From Lentinus brumalis (taxonomy: Eukaryota > Basidiomycota > Agaricomycetes > Polyporales > Polyporaceae), in assembly GCA_001792895.1 (NCBI GenBank), contig MARA01000006.1, positions 558,001 through 622,000 of the forward strand: a stretch of DNA of 64,000 nucleotides, in the 5' to 3' direction. This document shows, piece after piece, positions 10,978-22,827 of the stretch. The position numbers were made by a program, and so were the translations under genes. The first letter of the stretch is position 1, and each line of letters starts with the position of its first letter. Below the pieces are notes generated by a model. The model saw only the letters and a list, made by a program, of their open reading frames with translations. It did no database searches and was not told where the DNA came from.

Positions 10978-11678
10978 ACTCACCTCATTGCTCTCGAAAG
11001 ACCTTGAAGAATTCTTGCCGACGTTCTGGCCTGATCGCGGTATCGTGCGTACACCAACGGCATGATGGATTGGTTTAAAATTCGCTCTCAAGTGAGAACG
11101 TCCAACCGCTCATATAGGTACGCTGTCTCCCGAACTCACGCAGCTCACATGGGGCGCTTGCCTGGCTATGCGTCAGCGTGACCTCCGCCGAGAATTTGTC
11201 TGGGCGCCGGCAACATACGTTCTTCATCTCATGCCGAGATCGTTGTGGGGCCAGGTCGGTGTCTTAAGAATTCGATCACACGCCGATCGCTGCGTCCCTG
11301 ACACTTCGGTGGCAACAGATCGAGGATCCGCACGATCGCGCAACTGTCTGTTTTGAACGTCCTCCGACGATCTACATGGGATTATCTCCCGATCGTGCTG
11401 CGTAACACCTATCCGACCGCCAGACCTCCGCATCTAGCAGTCAGACCCCGGTCTTACAACCCTTTTGGTCTCCAAGATGCAGTCGCTGCGCTGGGTCGAC
11501 GTGAGCAGTTACAATCATAGCGAATCAATCTCGAATTCGATCGGAATACTGCACAGGTCCACACCACCTCCCTCCTTGTCGACATCCCCTTGCCTGTTGT
11601 TACATGTAATGGTGTGACCGAACTAAAAGTACAGGACTCCCCGCTCACCCCGTGACTCGATTCTTCAGGTCGGCCGGC
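10978..11678. other. Intergenic; possible last exon of the R2 gene
   Basis: No independent gene recognised. A possible final coding exon of the ribonucleotide reductase gene at 11548-11515 is discussed in that entry. Confidence 0.4.
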
Positions 11679-12850
11679 TTACACGGCGAGCGCGTACTCG
11701 CTCACGCCTCGTTCGAAGAAGTTTGCCCGCCCGCCCACGGCGATCCCCTCCATGAACGGAAACTGCAGGCAGGATGATGAGCGACGACCCTGTTCATGTC
11801 CTTGAATGCTCACCGGATTCCTGGCGTGGAAGTGAGGCAGGAAACCCAACTCCTTCAAGAGGAAGTCGCCGACATACTCGACATACTCGTGCATCAACTC
11901 AGAGCTCATGCCGTTCAGAGGGCGTGGCAGGGCCGCTTGAACATTGTCAGTACCGGCTATGTCACGCGCTACGAGCAAGGGCCACGTACCGTCGAAGAAG
12001 TCTTGTTCAAGCTTTACTGCTTCCACTATCATCTCCTCCACCGCGCCGTACAGCGCCGGCCACTGAAGGTACGTAGACAACAGCACCGCGAACGCCGTAT
12101 GTTGTCCTTCATCACGTGCGATAAACTCATTCGACAAGCACAGCCCCGGAAGCAACCCACGGCTACGGACCCAAAATATAGCCGCGAAGGACGAGGAGAA
12201 GAACACACACTCCACGACGGCGAATGCGACCAAGCGGGTGGCGAAATCCGAGTAGGGTGAGTCGATCCACCGCAAGCACCAGTCGGCCTTCGCCCTCACA
12301 GAAGGCATGTTGCTCAGCGCATTGAACAGTCGAGTCTGCTCGTCCACGTCGCTGACCAGTTCCTGGATTAAGCGAGCGTACGTCTCGGAGTGGATGTTTT
12401 CCCTGTGAGGACATGAAGGATCAGTGACGTTCTCCGATTTTCTGCTCTGTCCATGGTGCGTACATCATGATCTGAAACCCATAGAAACACCGGGCTTCAG
12501 CAATCTGTACTTCGGCGCAGAACCTCGTCGCCAGATTCTCAACCACGATGCCGTCCGAGGCGGCAAAGAACGCCAGGATTGTAGACAGGAAGTTGCGCTC
12601 ATCTTCCGTCAGCAACTCGTTCCACTGGCCGGCGTCCAGCGACAAGTCGATCTCCGCCGGAGTCCAGAACGTTCCTAACGCAATCTTGTACATGTTCCAC
12701 AACTATAATCTCGTAAGCCCGTATGTTTGAGTCCCCTCATAGACCGATACTCACTGCCGGGTACCGGATAGGAAATAAGACAAAGCGTGTCAGCTCCGGT
12801 CGCAAGATTGTCTCGTCGACTTGGGTAACGGGGTCAAGTTGCAGAGACAT
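11679..12850 (-). CDS. Ribonucleotide reductase small subunit (R2, class Ia)
   Basis: Carries the di-iron tyrosyl radical that ribonucleotide reductase needs to make dNTPs. Four exons (12850-12755, 12702-12464, 12402-11814, 11762-11679) join in phase into 335 residues. All expected residues are present with family spacing: D82 (AASDGIV), E113 and H116 with radical Y120 (ENIHSETY), E176 (VVECVFF), E210 and H213 (RDEGQH). The N-terminus is short, beginning about 20 residues before [10 protein letters not shown]. In this reading the protein ends ...SEYALAV and lacks the C-terminal tail that docks on the large subunit. An alternative donor GT|GTAAGC at 11682 and acceptor at 11549 join in phase to an exon ending at 11515 that encodes IPIEFEIDSL, which could be a divergent docking tail. 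VEC and SSSFA replace the usual VEG and SGSFA. It lies head-to-head with the Helitron Rep gene. Confidence 0.85.
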
Positions 12851-12898
12851 GACTCGGTACGTGCTGTAGGGACTCCCCCGTCAGCGTTTTCTCTATAC

Positions 12899-12905
12899 TT
12901 ATATA
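12899..12905 (-). promoter_or_regulatory. TATA box of the R2 gene
   Basis: TATATAA on the minus strand, about 50 bp upstream of the R2 ATG at 12850, inside an alternating A/T stretch. Position and orientation fit a core promoter. Confidence 0.45.
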
Positions 12906-13283
12906 CTTATACTCCAGTCTCCGAGGACTTGGCTGTGTATTTCGTACGACCTGATCTCGATGAGATCTGTGTTTCCGATCAAGCTCGACATTGCCTGGGC
13001 CGCGTATCATCCTCTTCGTTGACATTCTCCTTCCCGCCTCTTTCCTCCGACGTCTGCCACGCCATTCCACCTCGTCTCTTCTCGATGTGCCTAGCGTCGA
13101 GTCTCGCTTCACGTGAATGCTATTCACAGCATTCTTCGTCCCGTGCGACCCGATCGATATCGCTTCCATTCCAAGTGAGTCACACTATCCGCACGTAACT
13201 ACAACCTCCTCTTCACCGCCCACACCACATTGCGTCGTCGCCACCGCTGTTACCTCTGCTGTTCACGGCACCCTGCTACACCT

Positions 13284-16200
13284 ATGCAAAACACTCTGCG
13301 CACCCTCTCGGACGATCTCGTCCATATTCGCTTGCAAGCAACGTCGTATTTCCCCGAAGGTACGTCCGCTCTCTTGTTGCCCTCTCTACACACCTCCTCC
13401 TCCCCCTCTCACGTCGCTCGTTCGTCATTGCTCGCTGTCCGCGTTGTCAACAGATGCTTCCTCCTCGGTTCTTGCAGACCTATATGACGAGCTGGCCATT
13501 ACTACCACCGGTGCGTTTCTCTGACCACGTCCTCCTTCGTCTCTCTCTAATTTTCGCTCAGATATATGTACCATGCTTTCCTCTCCTCCTACCGACCCCG
13601 AGGAGCCTGTTATCGGTACGTGCTCCACACGTTTCGGGACAGTGCATATGCTAACTACAACGGTGTATCGGGCTCCATGTGGAGTAGCACGTATGTCATG
13701 TACGGCGGACGGGCGCCCGTATCTTGACTGGTGCTCCGAGGACGAGCTGACGCTCGACACTACCCACACGTTTGCTTGCGTACGCTGGGTTACCCATCCC
13801 GTGAACCTCGATGAACTGAGCGTGGTCTGCGACGACGTTCTCATAAGCTCCGATCTCATTCGGCTGCTGACATTGTACAATACCTGGAAGAGACGAGACC
13901 TTGAGATCCTGGCGCATGTGCATGGAATTCGTGTTGTCGCTCGCGACAGAGTGCCCACGTTGTTTGAGAAATTACTCGACCACGACTGCACTCGATTATG
14001 TGCTCACGTCATCGTCGTCTTCACTACATTGGGAGGACCTCGTAAAGGTACACGTTCCTCTGTCGCTCGCGCTATCCCCCCTCGCTCGCGCCAGGTCTCT
14101 CCGACTTCCTTCCTGCCCATCGTGGACGATGCGCTCCGCCACTTCATCATCCAAGACTGGCAACAAACATTCACCACCGACGTCCTCCGCCTTTATCCAT
14201 GCGCAGTGTGTGCACGTCGCACGCCTGCCGAGAACATTCGATTTATCGACCCCTCCGAAATCGACCTCTCCCTTCTTCGAAACGACGCTCTTCCGCCTAT
14301 CGTCTTGCCTGATAATTATGCGTTCGAACTGTACGAATGCGCTTTGCTTTATCCGCGAGGAATGTCTGATCCGTGGCGCTTATCCCCCATCCGTGTATGC
14401 AGTACGTGCGAGAAGGATCTTCTCGAGCATGCAAGCATGCCCAGGCTCTGCCTGGCCAATTGGCTGTACTACGGTATCGAGCGTTTGCCCTCGTCGGTGT
14501 CTGCGGCGTTGACGCGAAGCACACCTGTGGACAGGCTATTGGTCGCCCGTGCGCGTGCCAGCAGGATCTGCTTCCGCTTTAACGAGGCCCCTGTGACCGC
14601 CCATCCTGCCCCCGGGGAGCCCGATCCAATCGCTCCGCAGCACAGTTCCGGGCGAGAGTCTGTGCCGCAACGATATGTTCGAGGAAACGTGCTCGTCATG
14701 CCCCAGAACTCAACCGCCCTGCACACCAGTCTCCCGCCCTCTCCCTCAGCGATAAGGGACACGCTTTGCGCCGTCTTCGTCGGTCGCGCCCGCCCTACCA
14801 GAGAGACCATTTCGAAGCTCCGCCCTGTGCTTGCTCGTAAGTCGACAATCAAGACCATCTTACAATTTCTAATCACGTTCAATCCTTACTATGCTGCAGA
14901 TGGTCAGGCTTTCCTCGGCCTCAACCGCACGAATTTAAATGCTCTCTTCGGGCCGGCCACCGATGAGTTAGACTGCGGAGTCCTGTGCACAATGGACATC
15001 GGTTTCTTACAGGAGACAGATGCTCTCCGTGCTTCCGCTACAGGGTATACCAACCGAAACGACGATGATCATTCTCCCGATGGTGAGACACTGTTAATGG
15101 ACAACGTTGGTTATACGTGTGGAGATGAATCACCAGTATCATATCAGCAGATGAAGATGCGTGCTCTGGCACATTGCTTGCATGGAGGCGCGTTCCTGAC
15201 GTCCACGGCGGGTGAGCGATTTGTACCCGACTTCGAGAATCCGGCACTCCTCACCTGGCTCTTCCCCCACTTAGACCCCTGGGGGATCGGTGGATTTCAC
15301 CATCCGTACCGCACCCAGACTGTAACCATGGAGGAGCAATTGCGATACCTTCTGGAGTTGGACGACCCGCGCTTCGAACGTGACCCCAACTTTGCCTTTG
15401 TGTACTACAACATACTACAGAAGAAGGCTGTTTGCGACTCTGTGCGATTTCGTGTTAAAGCGTCCCAGCAACGCAGAATCGTCGCCCAGCTTCTCTCCGT
15501 CGACAAAAGTCTGCTCGAACAACTCATTGGTCGCTACCAGCGAGACCCTGGGTTTGAACCCTCTTCCGCCGAGGAACGTGCGTTGCTGTCGTTGATAAAC
15601 GACGTCGGAACCGTCCTTCACAACATCCCTGGAACTACAGGCTACAAGCTAAACCTCAGAAACGAGATACGCTCTCTTGTGAACTTTCAAGGGACCCCCG
15701 CCTTCTTCGTGACGCTGAACCCTTCGGATGTCCACCATCCGCTCGTTCGTCTCTTCGCCGGCGAGGATATTGTACTAGAAGATCCGGCTGTTGGAGAGGA
15801 GCTTACAGCATGGCAACGTAAGTTGATTGTGGCCAAGAGTCCCAGTGCCTGTGCTAAGTTCTTCCATGTCATGGTGTCCGGCTTCATTCGTACGATCCTT
15901 CGATATGGGAGGCCCGAACGCGGTCTCTTCGGACGCTGCACGGCGTACTATGGGACGGTTGAGGCTCAGGCACGCGGTACGCTTCATTGCCATATGCTTA
16001 TCTGGATTGAGGGACATCCCAATCCTCACGACATGAGAGAACTAATGATGCAATCGTCAGATTATCGCTTGCATATGTTCTCCTGGCTGGAGAGCATAAT
16101 CAAGAGTGAGTTGCTTGGAACTACGCAGACCGTAGTCGAAGAGGACGGTCGTCCGTTGCCAAGACCACCATTCCAAGAAGGGCCCGGAAACGTGCACCCA

Positions 16201-16821
16201 GGTGTTCGCCCGCCGCCACGAGTTGCGGACCTCCTGCCTGCAGAGTTTCGCAGCCAGTATACAGCTTTTGTCAATCAGCTTGTTCAGTGCTTTAACTGGC
16301 ACGAACATACCGATACATGCTGGAAGTACTTGCGCCCCAACCAGCCCCCCTCGGATGCGAATTGCCGGATGCGTATCGACGGAAGCACACGGGATGCCAC
16401 CGAGCTGGACCAGGAGACCCTGTCAATTCTGCTTCGACGTCTTCACCCCCGCATAGCGAATTACAACGACCTTATAATCTTCTTGCTTCAATGTAACGTA
16501 GATGTGAAGCACATTGGATCCGGCGAGGGCGCAAAGGCTTTAATTTACTACATCACGGACTACATCACCAAATCCTCCCTGCCCGCGCACCTCGGTCTCG
16601 CGGCCCTCATGTATGCTATCCAGATCACCAACGTTAAATATGGTCGCGTTGAGCAGTGGACGTCTCGTGAGGACACGGGGGCACTGACGGTCCTAGTCAA
16701 CAGCATGTTAGCACGGAATGAGGTGTCGGAACAGCAAGTTATGGGATCCATTGTAGGGGGGGTACTCATTATACCAGCCATAAGTACCGACTCCTTTATT
16801 ACGCCGCCTTCGACCGCATAG
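13284..16821 (+). CDS. Helitron Rep (HUH endonuclease) part
   Basis: Catalyses strand nicking and joining in rolling-circle transposition. Two short leader exons (ATG 13284; introns after PE and after ITTT, both phase 1) lead into the long exon containing 13573. A Cys-rich region follows (CAVC, CSTCEKDLLEHASMPRLCLAN), the usual segment before the Rep domain. The Rep domain shows NLRNEIRSLVNFQGTPAFF, then VTLNPSD, then GTLHCHMLIWIEGH with the two-histidine HUH motif. After an H-E-H-T-D-T-C-W-K-Y segment comes ALIYYITDYITKSS, with the tyrosine pair typical of Helitron Rep. The frame stops at 16821 only because of one extra base (or two missing) in a 7-G run at 16756-16762. In the next frame the protein continues HYTSHKYRLLYYAAFDRIV. 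The true 5' end could lie upstream of 13284. Confidence 0.8.
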
Positions 16822-19645
16822 TTCGAAAACACTGGGGCGAGCTAACAGAGACTGTCGATGTCGAGGTGCTCGGCCGTGATGACTCCATACCAGACGCTGT
16901 CGGGGGACTCTCGTCTGCTCGAGAATTCACTCCGGATTGTTCGACTAGCACTCGTGCGTCATCGGCATCTCCGGGTGAACCTTCCCCTACAGTCGTTCTT
17001 CAGAGTACAAACCCTGAAAGCGACTATGGTTCCGATACCATCACCCTTATCTTGTCGAACGGGTCGATCTCTGCTACGAGTCAGCAGCACGACTATCTTC
17101 TCCGGCCGAACGCCGAACCGTTCGAGTCTATGCCATTGTACCAGTTTGTTGGTCTTACAGAAAAGATAACCGCTACTGCGGAAACCCGTCGCTTGGATCG
17201 CAGGACCGCCACAGCAGCCCCAGGCCGCCGGTCCGCCGGCCGTCCGCAGCAGGATCGCGGGAACTTCATGCCAAGCCATCCTCAATATGACACTCATCTC
17301 CTCCGAAGAAGAGTAGTCTGGGTCATTCCAGTGTTAATTGGTCCCCGTGTACCTCGAAACGATGGTACCTCGGAAGAACTTGAGGTGTGGTCTCGCAGCG
17401 TGTTGCTGTTGTTTATACCGTGGCGCTCCCCTGCAGACCTTCGGCATCCTTCCGAGTCATGGTCGGACGCTTACAACCGCCAGCAAAACTTGATTCCTCC
17501 TGAACACCTCTCAATCATCCGCAACATGACAGTCTTGTCTCAGTGCCGGGACGCTCGCGACCAAGCCTGTCGTGACAGACGAGCTTTTTATGCTTGCATG
17601 CCGCGAACTGACGCGCTTTCTACTTCCGAGGAAAACAACGACGAAACCTCATTCGAGCTTCCTGAGATTAGCCCGGAAGAGATGGCTCAATATCAACACC
17701 AGTTTCGCCCCCCTGTTTCCCAGACACCAGAGCAAGTACTAGATGCCGTTGTCTCCGTCCCCGTACGTGTTGCTATCGCTCGTTGTTACGCCCAGTATGC
17801 AGCTCCACGTGGTGACGTGTCATACGGGGTGGCAGAACAGCTCACACCGTCCGGGTCTACCGCTGTCGGTATTGAGGAAACATTCATGCGCGCACTCAAA
17901 CGCAAACGCCGGCCGGACATCCTTTCTCCACCCGCTGTTGTCCCCGTTATTCCATTTGAGACCACGCAACCACAGTATCCTTCCGTGAACGTCATGACCC
18001 TCCCTTCTCTGCACGCGAGCACGTCTTCCAGTTCACTTCTTCCCCCCTCGCTCTTCTCTTACCAGATTGACCTTCGTGCGGCGATTGATCAGGTAATAAT
18101 AGAATTTCAACTGTCCCGCAACGCTGAGCAACTGCGGGCCTTCGAGATAGTTGCAGAGCACGTCTGCTTCGGAGGTCCGCAGTTACGAATGTACATAGGA
18201 GGCGTCGGCGGGACCGGGAAATCCCACGTCGTCCATGCAATTCTACGTCTATTCGCGCTCCTCGGTCGTAGGAACCAGGTTCTTGTGTCTGCTCCGACTG
18301 GAGCCGCTGCCATTCTCATCGGAGGCTATACGATACACTCGTTGCTGCTCCTTCCTTACAAGGAGAACACCAACCTGCAGCCCTTGACCGTACTGTGGAA
18401 GAACGTATCGTACCTGATCGTGGATGAGGTCTCCATGGTCAGCGCAAATTTGATGGGCGACATTTCCGGTCGCTTGCAGCATGCCAAAGGAGCCTCGAGC
18501 ATCGCAGAGGATACGCCTTTTGGGGGGTGAATGTCATCTTCCTAGGCGACTTCGGCCAACTAAGTCCTGTCAGTGGTGCGCCTCTCTACAGCCGGAGGTT
18601 CTCAGCTCGACCTACAATCCAAGACACGCAAAGGAAGCGTGGAATCGTTGCGTTCAAGGGTGTGTATCTGTGGAAGACCGTGACGACCGTCGTGTTGCTC
18701 CGCAAGAATCAGCGACAACTTAATGACGAGGGCTATGGTAACTTACTGGCACGCGTCCGGTTGGGCCAGAGTGGGAATGCACGCCTCAAAAGAACGGCAT
18801 TTGACTTCCGGACCCTTCAGACGCGCCTTCTGCAAAACTTCACCCCCGAAACGTGCCTGCGATTCGCTGACGCGCCCTTTATAGTGGGAAGAAAAACCGT
18901 CCGTGATGCACTAAACAATCAGCTGGTTCAGTATCATGCCGCTCGTCTTAAGACAGAGGTGTACGTGTACTACTCGAGGGATACCGTCTCTGGTGAACCC
19001 CTAGAAGCCGCAGACCAGGAGTTAGTTTGGGATCTCCGTTCATCCAAGACACATGACTCGCCTGGACGACTTCCTCTTTTCCCCGGTATGTCCGTCATGG
19101 TACAGGAAAATATCGCCTTTGCTCATAATGTCGTCAATGGCGCCGTGGGAACTGTGCGCGACATCAAGTACGAGGAAGAGGGTGGGCGGCGCTTTCTTGT
19201 GGTTGTCTATATTGAGATCCCCGGCGCTGGTCGTCTTTTGGGACAAACAGAAGACGATATCATCCCCGTTTTCCCAACCCCGAGTTACTTTCCCTGGACA
19301 CCGCCGCCTCTCGCTCCTGGTGACAAACCGCCCTCCCGTGCCATTCGTCGTTATCAGCCACCCATCTTACCTGCATACTCGTATACAGATTATAAGGCTC
19401 AAGGGCGCTCGCTCGACCACGCCGTCATCGATCTCCAGAGCGCGTTGTCCATACAGGGAGCATACGTTATGCTCTCGCGAGTCCGTACTGTAGAAGGTGT
19501 GGCAATTCTAAGACCTTTCAAGGCCCTGAAAGTCGAGGAACGTCTGAAAGAAGAACTGAGAACTCAGCTTGCCGACCTGGAAGATCTCGCTCTTCGCACA
19601 GCCTGCACCCATCCTTGTAGATCTAATCAGGCATACGACTCCTAA
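16763..19645 (+). CDS. Helitron PIF1-type helicase part (frame broken once)
   Basis: DNA helicase region of the Helitron. It follows the Rep part in a shifted frame from the G run at 16756-16762. A long variable linker precedes Walker A GGVGGTGKSHVV at about 18205, then SAPTGAAA, an Ile-His-Ser-Leu motif and Walker B YLIVDEVSMV. The frame stops at 18530 in TPFGG; one base missing from the 6-G run at 18522-18527 explains this, because the next frame continues NVIFLGDFGQLSPV. The C-terminal portion includes SVMVQENIAFAHNVVNGAVG and a final YTDYKAQGRSLDHAVIDL and VMLSRVRTVEG, the last helicase motifs. The protein would end at 19645. Apart from the one break the helicase looks complete. Confidence 0.8.
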
Positions 19646-20412
19646 CTGCTGCCCTCTCCGTCGAGCGCTACCACATGTGTCTAATGCACGTCGTAGGCAC
19701 GGCACCGGTGGTGGTTTCTCCCGTCTCCCACGTGGCCAGGTATGCCCGGAGGGGCCCTAACCTTATATCATCTAGAGGCCGTTGTACATACTATATGGGG
19801 CCGATATCCATAATTTATGCTCGCATCTTCCTCCTATCTATGACCGCCCTGGCTGGGTCGAAGACGGCCCTCAGTTCCCTTGACGAGGACGTTGACAGTC
19901 ATCGCCTGAGGGGGATGGAATCGCCAACTATCACGCCGCTCGCCGCGACCAACGGGCGCTTCGAACCTTGTTACGCAACCCTCATGTGGTTATTCAACAC
20001 TGTCCAACGTACATGGGCTACACCACCGAATGCAAGCAAGCCTCTTCTATCTGGCTGACCGACATCGGCACAGCTAGCTTAGGTATGTCTCGGAGATCAC
20101 TAAACGGCGCACCTTGGTATTCACAATCACATTTGCAACAGATGGCTGAGTTACGGCGGGCGGCGTCCGGACACGTCAAATATCTCGCGCCTGGCCTTCA
20201 CCTCGCTCTTGATGCGTGCAAATGTATATTCAAATCAGAGCGTAGGTCCGGTCCTGAGCTTGACCGGACACCCACCGAGACAAATTCGACCACGGGGGCG
20301 GCCAGTGTTACTTATTCTGTGGGCATGCCTACTCCTCATCGTAATCTTCTCTTTCACTCGGTCTGTCGATCCTGCCCGCTCTTGCGTCTTAGAGTTCTCT
20401 CTGGTCCGACCT
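19646..20412. other. Helitron 3' flank, no gene recognised
   Basis: Between the helicase stop and the start of protease copy A. It should hold the Helitron 3' end. A CTAA after a GC-rich stretch near 19768 and a CTAG near 19782 are weak candidates, without a convincing hairpin. Confidence 0.35.
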
Positions 20413-22827
20413 ATGGCATGCCTAACAGCAGCTCTCTTGCTCTTCGTCATTACTTCAGCCTACCGGGTCATAGGGGTGCAAGTGTCCATCGAAGGCGTCA
20501 GGAGGGTCAACGGAACTTGGGCAGGGCATCACGCATCGACCGGGACGGGAACCATGGACATCCTGAGCAGCACGGACTTGGAATGGTTTACAGAGGTGAC
20601 GCTTGGAGGGAGGCAGTATCGCGTACTGGTGGATAGTGGTAGGTGTGTGCAAGAGTATTTCTCAAGGCGGTCTGGGCGCTGATGAATTATGCGACAGTGC
20701 CGACCTCTGGGTTGCAGGCACCGTACCCGTGTCGAACGATACGGGTACGACGGGCTCGGTCAGGTATACTGACGGCACTAGGGTAGCAGGTACGTGCGCA
20801 TAGCATATAAGAGACATCAGCTTGATCTCTGAGCCCTTGACAGGACAAATACGAACAGCTAGTCTGGAGGTCGGCGGTTTAAGCGTCCAAAATCAAGCAT
20901 ACAGTGAGTCGTCTCTCCATTGGCAGTCTCGACGATCCGACCAATATCGTCAGTCCAGCAAGAGGTTGACTCTGACCATCCCTCCGGCCTGGGAATCCTG
21001 GGGATCGGCCCCGCAACACTGTCTTCTATTAAGGGCGTACTGGATGAACCAGCGGGCGCCCCGCCATTAGCCAACTTGCTGGGTCATGACGAGTCTGCGC
21101 AGTACATGACCATACTCCTCAATCGTACAGAGGACATATCGAACGGAGTACCAGGACTGCTCACAATAGGAGAGATGCAACCCGGCCTCGATCATGTGAG
21201 GAACATGCCAGAGCTCGTCGTGAACAACAGCGCGCCCGGGGACATTGGATGGTTTCATTGGACTCTGGTGGCATACTTGGACCCGATGGCGAGGTCGTCA
21301 AAGCAACTCAAGGCACCCCTTGAAGATCATCTTCGACGCTGGTTATACCCTGTCCCGTGTTCCGACGTGCGTAGGTGCTCCCTACAAAGCCTTGTGCACT
21401 AGACTGACATCGTATACTGCCTAGACCTATCACCGATGCCATCTACTCACGAGTGCCAGGTGCGAGGGTAACCTCGGTCGTCGATATCGTGGACCCCGTA
21501 TGGGTTCTCCCCTGTCACTTCGAACTGAACGTTACGTTCAAGTTGGGCGGGATATCCTATCCTATTCACCCTCTCGATACTGTCCTCAGCGACATATTAG
21601 GCCCTCCGGATAACGCAGGCAAGCCGACTTGCGTTGGTGCCTTTCAGCCTTCACCGTCTTCGGAGCAACCTATGATCCTCGGCACGATGTTCTGTTTGTG
21701 GAATAGTCCTTAGTCCGTTCATGACTCATACTCATCACTGTGATCTCCCAGTGCGAAACGTCTACCTGCTCATGACCTTCGGAGACGTCGTGGATGATTC
21801 CGTCAATATGGTTGATGGCCCCTCCATGCAGATCCTTCCCATCACTGAACCTTCGCAAGCTCATATCGAGTTCGTTCAAGAACGCCTGAATGGCGTGGAT
21901 ACTACCGGGTCGACTACATTCATTCCTTTACCAAACGACAATGCCGACGTAACATCTCGGCCGCTCAAGCATTCTTTACCCTGGATCATCGTTGCCAGCG
22001 TCGTAGGCGCTCTGGTCGTCGCATTCTCCGCCGCGGCGGTATTCATCCACTTTCGAGGCAGAAGATACAAAGCCTTGCGTGGTGGCGAGGCTTCCCTGGA
22101 CACGTCAGATGATATCGTATTCATTGGACCACACGGATCGCTGTCGGCGGAGGCACCTGTGAGGACGCCCGCCTCGAACCCAGACCCCATGGCAAGGACG
22201 AAGTACAGCCAAGCGATGAAACGGCTCTCCCAGGCGGGATCTCCGATACGAGGCCGCAACTTCCTCTCTGTACTGTCGCGTCTGTCGATGGTGCGAGAGG
22301 AGAGGCTGTCTCTGCTCAGTGACGCAGCACCTCCAGCAGTCTGTTCTTCACCCGATGCAAGGTCATCCACTCCGTCATCGCCACATATGGACTCTGCGAC
22401 CCTTGAGAAGCATCCGACACCTCTTCCCCCATCGTCAATGTGGTTGATCCCTGAGACTCTTCCCCGTCTTCCAGCACCCATAACTCCTCCCAACCTCTTC
22501 GAGTCATCTTTACCTCTCGCCCCATCCGACAGATCGAGTCGCAGACCTTTGCCCGTGCCTCCAGTAGGGCCGTCATATCTCCCCAAACCCTCTCTGAGGA
22601 TTGCCACGAGCACGGATCGTTCGAATGACCGTCTAGAACTCGCAGAGAGGCGGCTTCCCAACCCCTACGATCGACATGCAGACGGAATCATATATCAAAC
22701 AACTGCGGAGACTACAGTTGACTACCAAGGAGACTCACAAGAGCCTACGGCTCGGGGTGAGGCTCGCGTGCTCCGCATCCCACGCAGAGCCAGCGCTATC
22801 AGACCACTGCCTGATCCACGCGCATAA
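20413..22827 (+). pseudogene. Membrane-anchored A1 aspartic protease, copy A (frame-broken)
   Basis: Pepsin-family protease with C-terminal membrane anchor, homologous along its length to copy B at 25811. Six exons follow from introns 20643-20697, 20790-20843, 20904-20953, 21367-21424 and 21694-21751, at the same places as in copy B. A signal peptide starts at MACLTAALLLFV. The first active-site motif VLVDSGS spans intron 1; the second reads IIFDAGYTL, with Ala where Ser/Thr is usual. Exon 4 has two frame breaks, near 21261-21270 and at the C4 run 21316-21319, each explained by one missing base. After the protease domain come one membrane segment (PWIIVASVVGALVVAFSAAA) and a long Pro/Ser-rich tail of about 250 residues. 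It is a pseudogene if the breaks are real; otherwise it is an intact gene. Confidence 0.7.

Larger units (their letters stand above)
13284..19645 (+). mobile_element. Helitron (rolling-circle transposon), coding core
   Basis: Rep and PIF1-type helicase regions lie in one direction, the hallmark of an autonomous Helitron. The coding core is about 6.4 kb including introns. Two indels in G runs, 16756-16762 and 18522-18527, break the frame, and correcting both reconnects Rep to helicase. Helitrons insert between A and T, start with TC and end with CTRR after a short hairpin. I could not identify either end with confidence, so the element may be larger and could include the adjoining R2 gene. Confidence 0.85.

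Noticed and set aside
12834..13169. Minus-strand frame upstream of R2
   Set aside because: It lies over the R2 promoter and Helitron leader and shows no protein features.
19750..19790. Helitron 3' end at a CTAA or CTAG
   Set aside because: No convincing hairpin just upstream and no second copy to compare.
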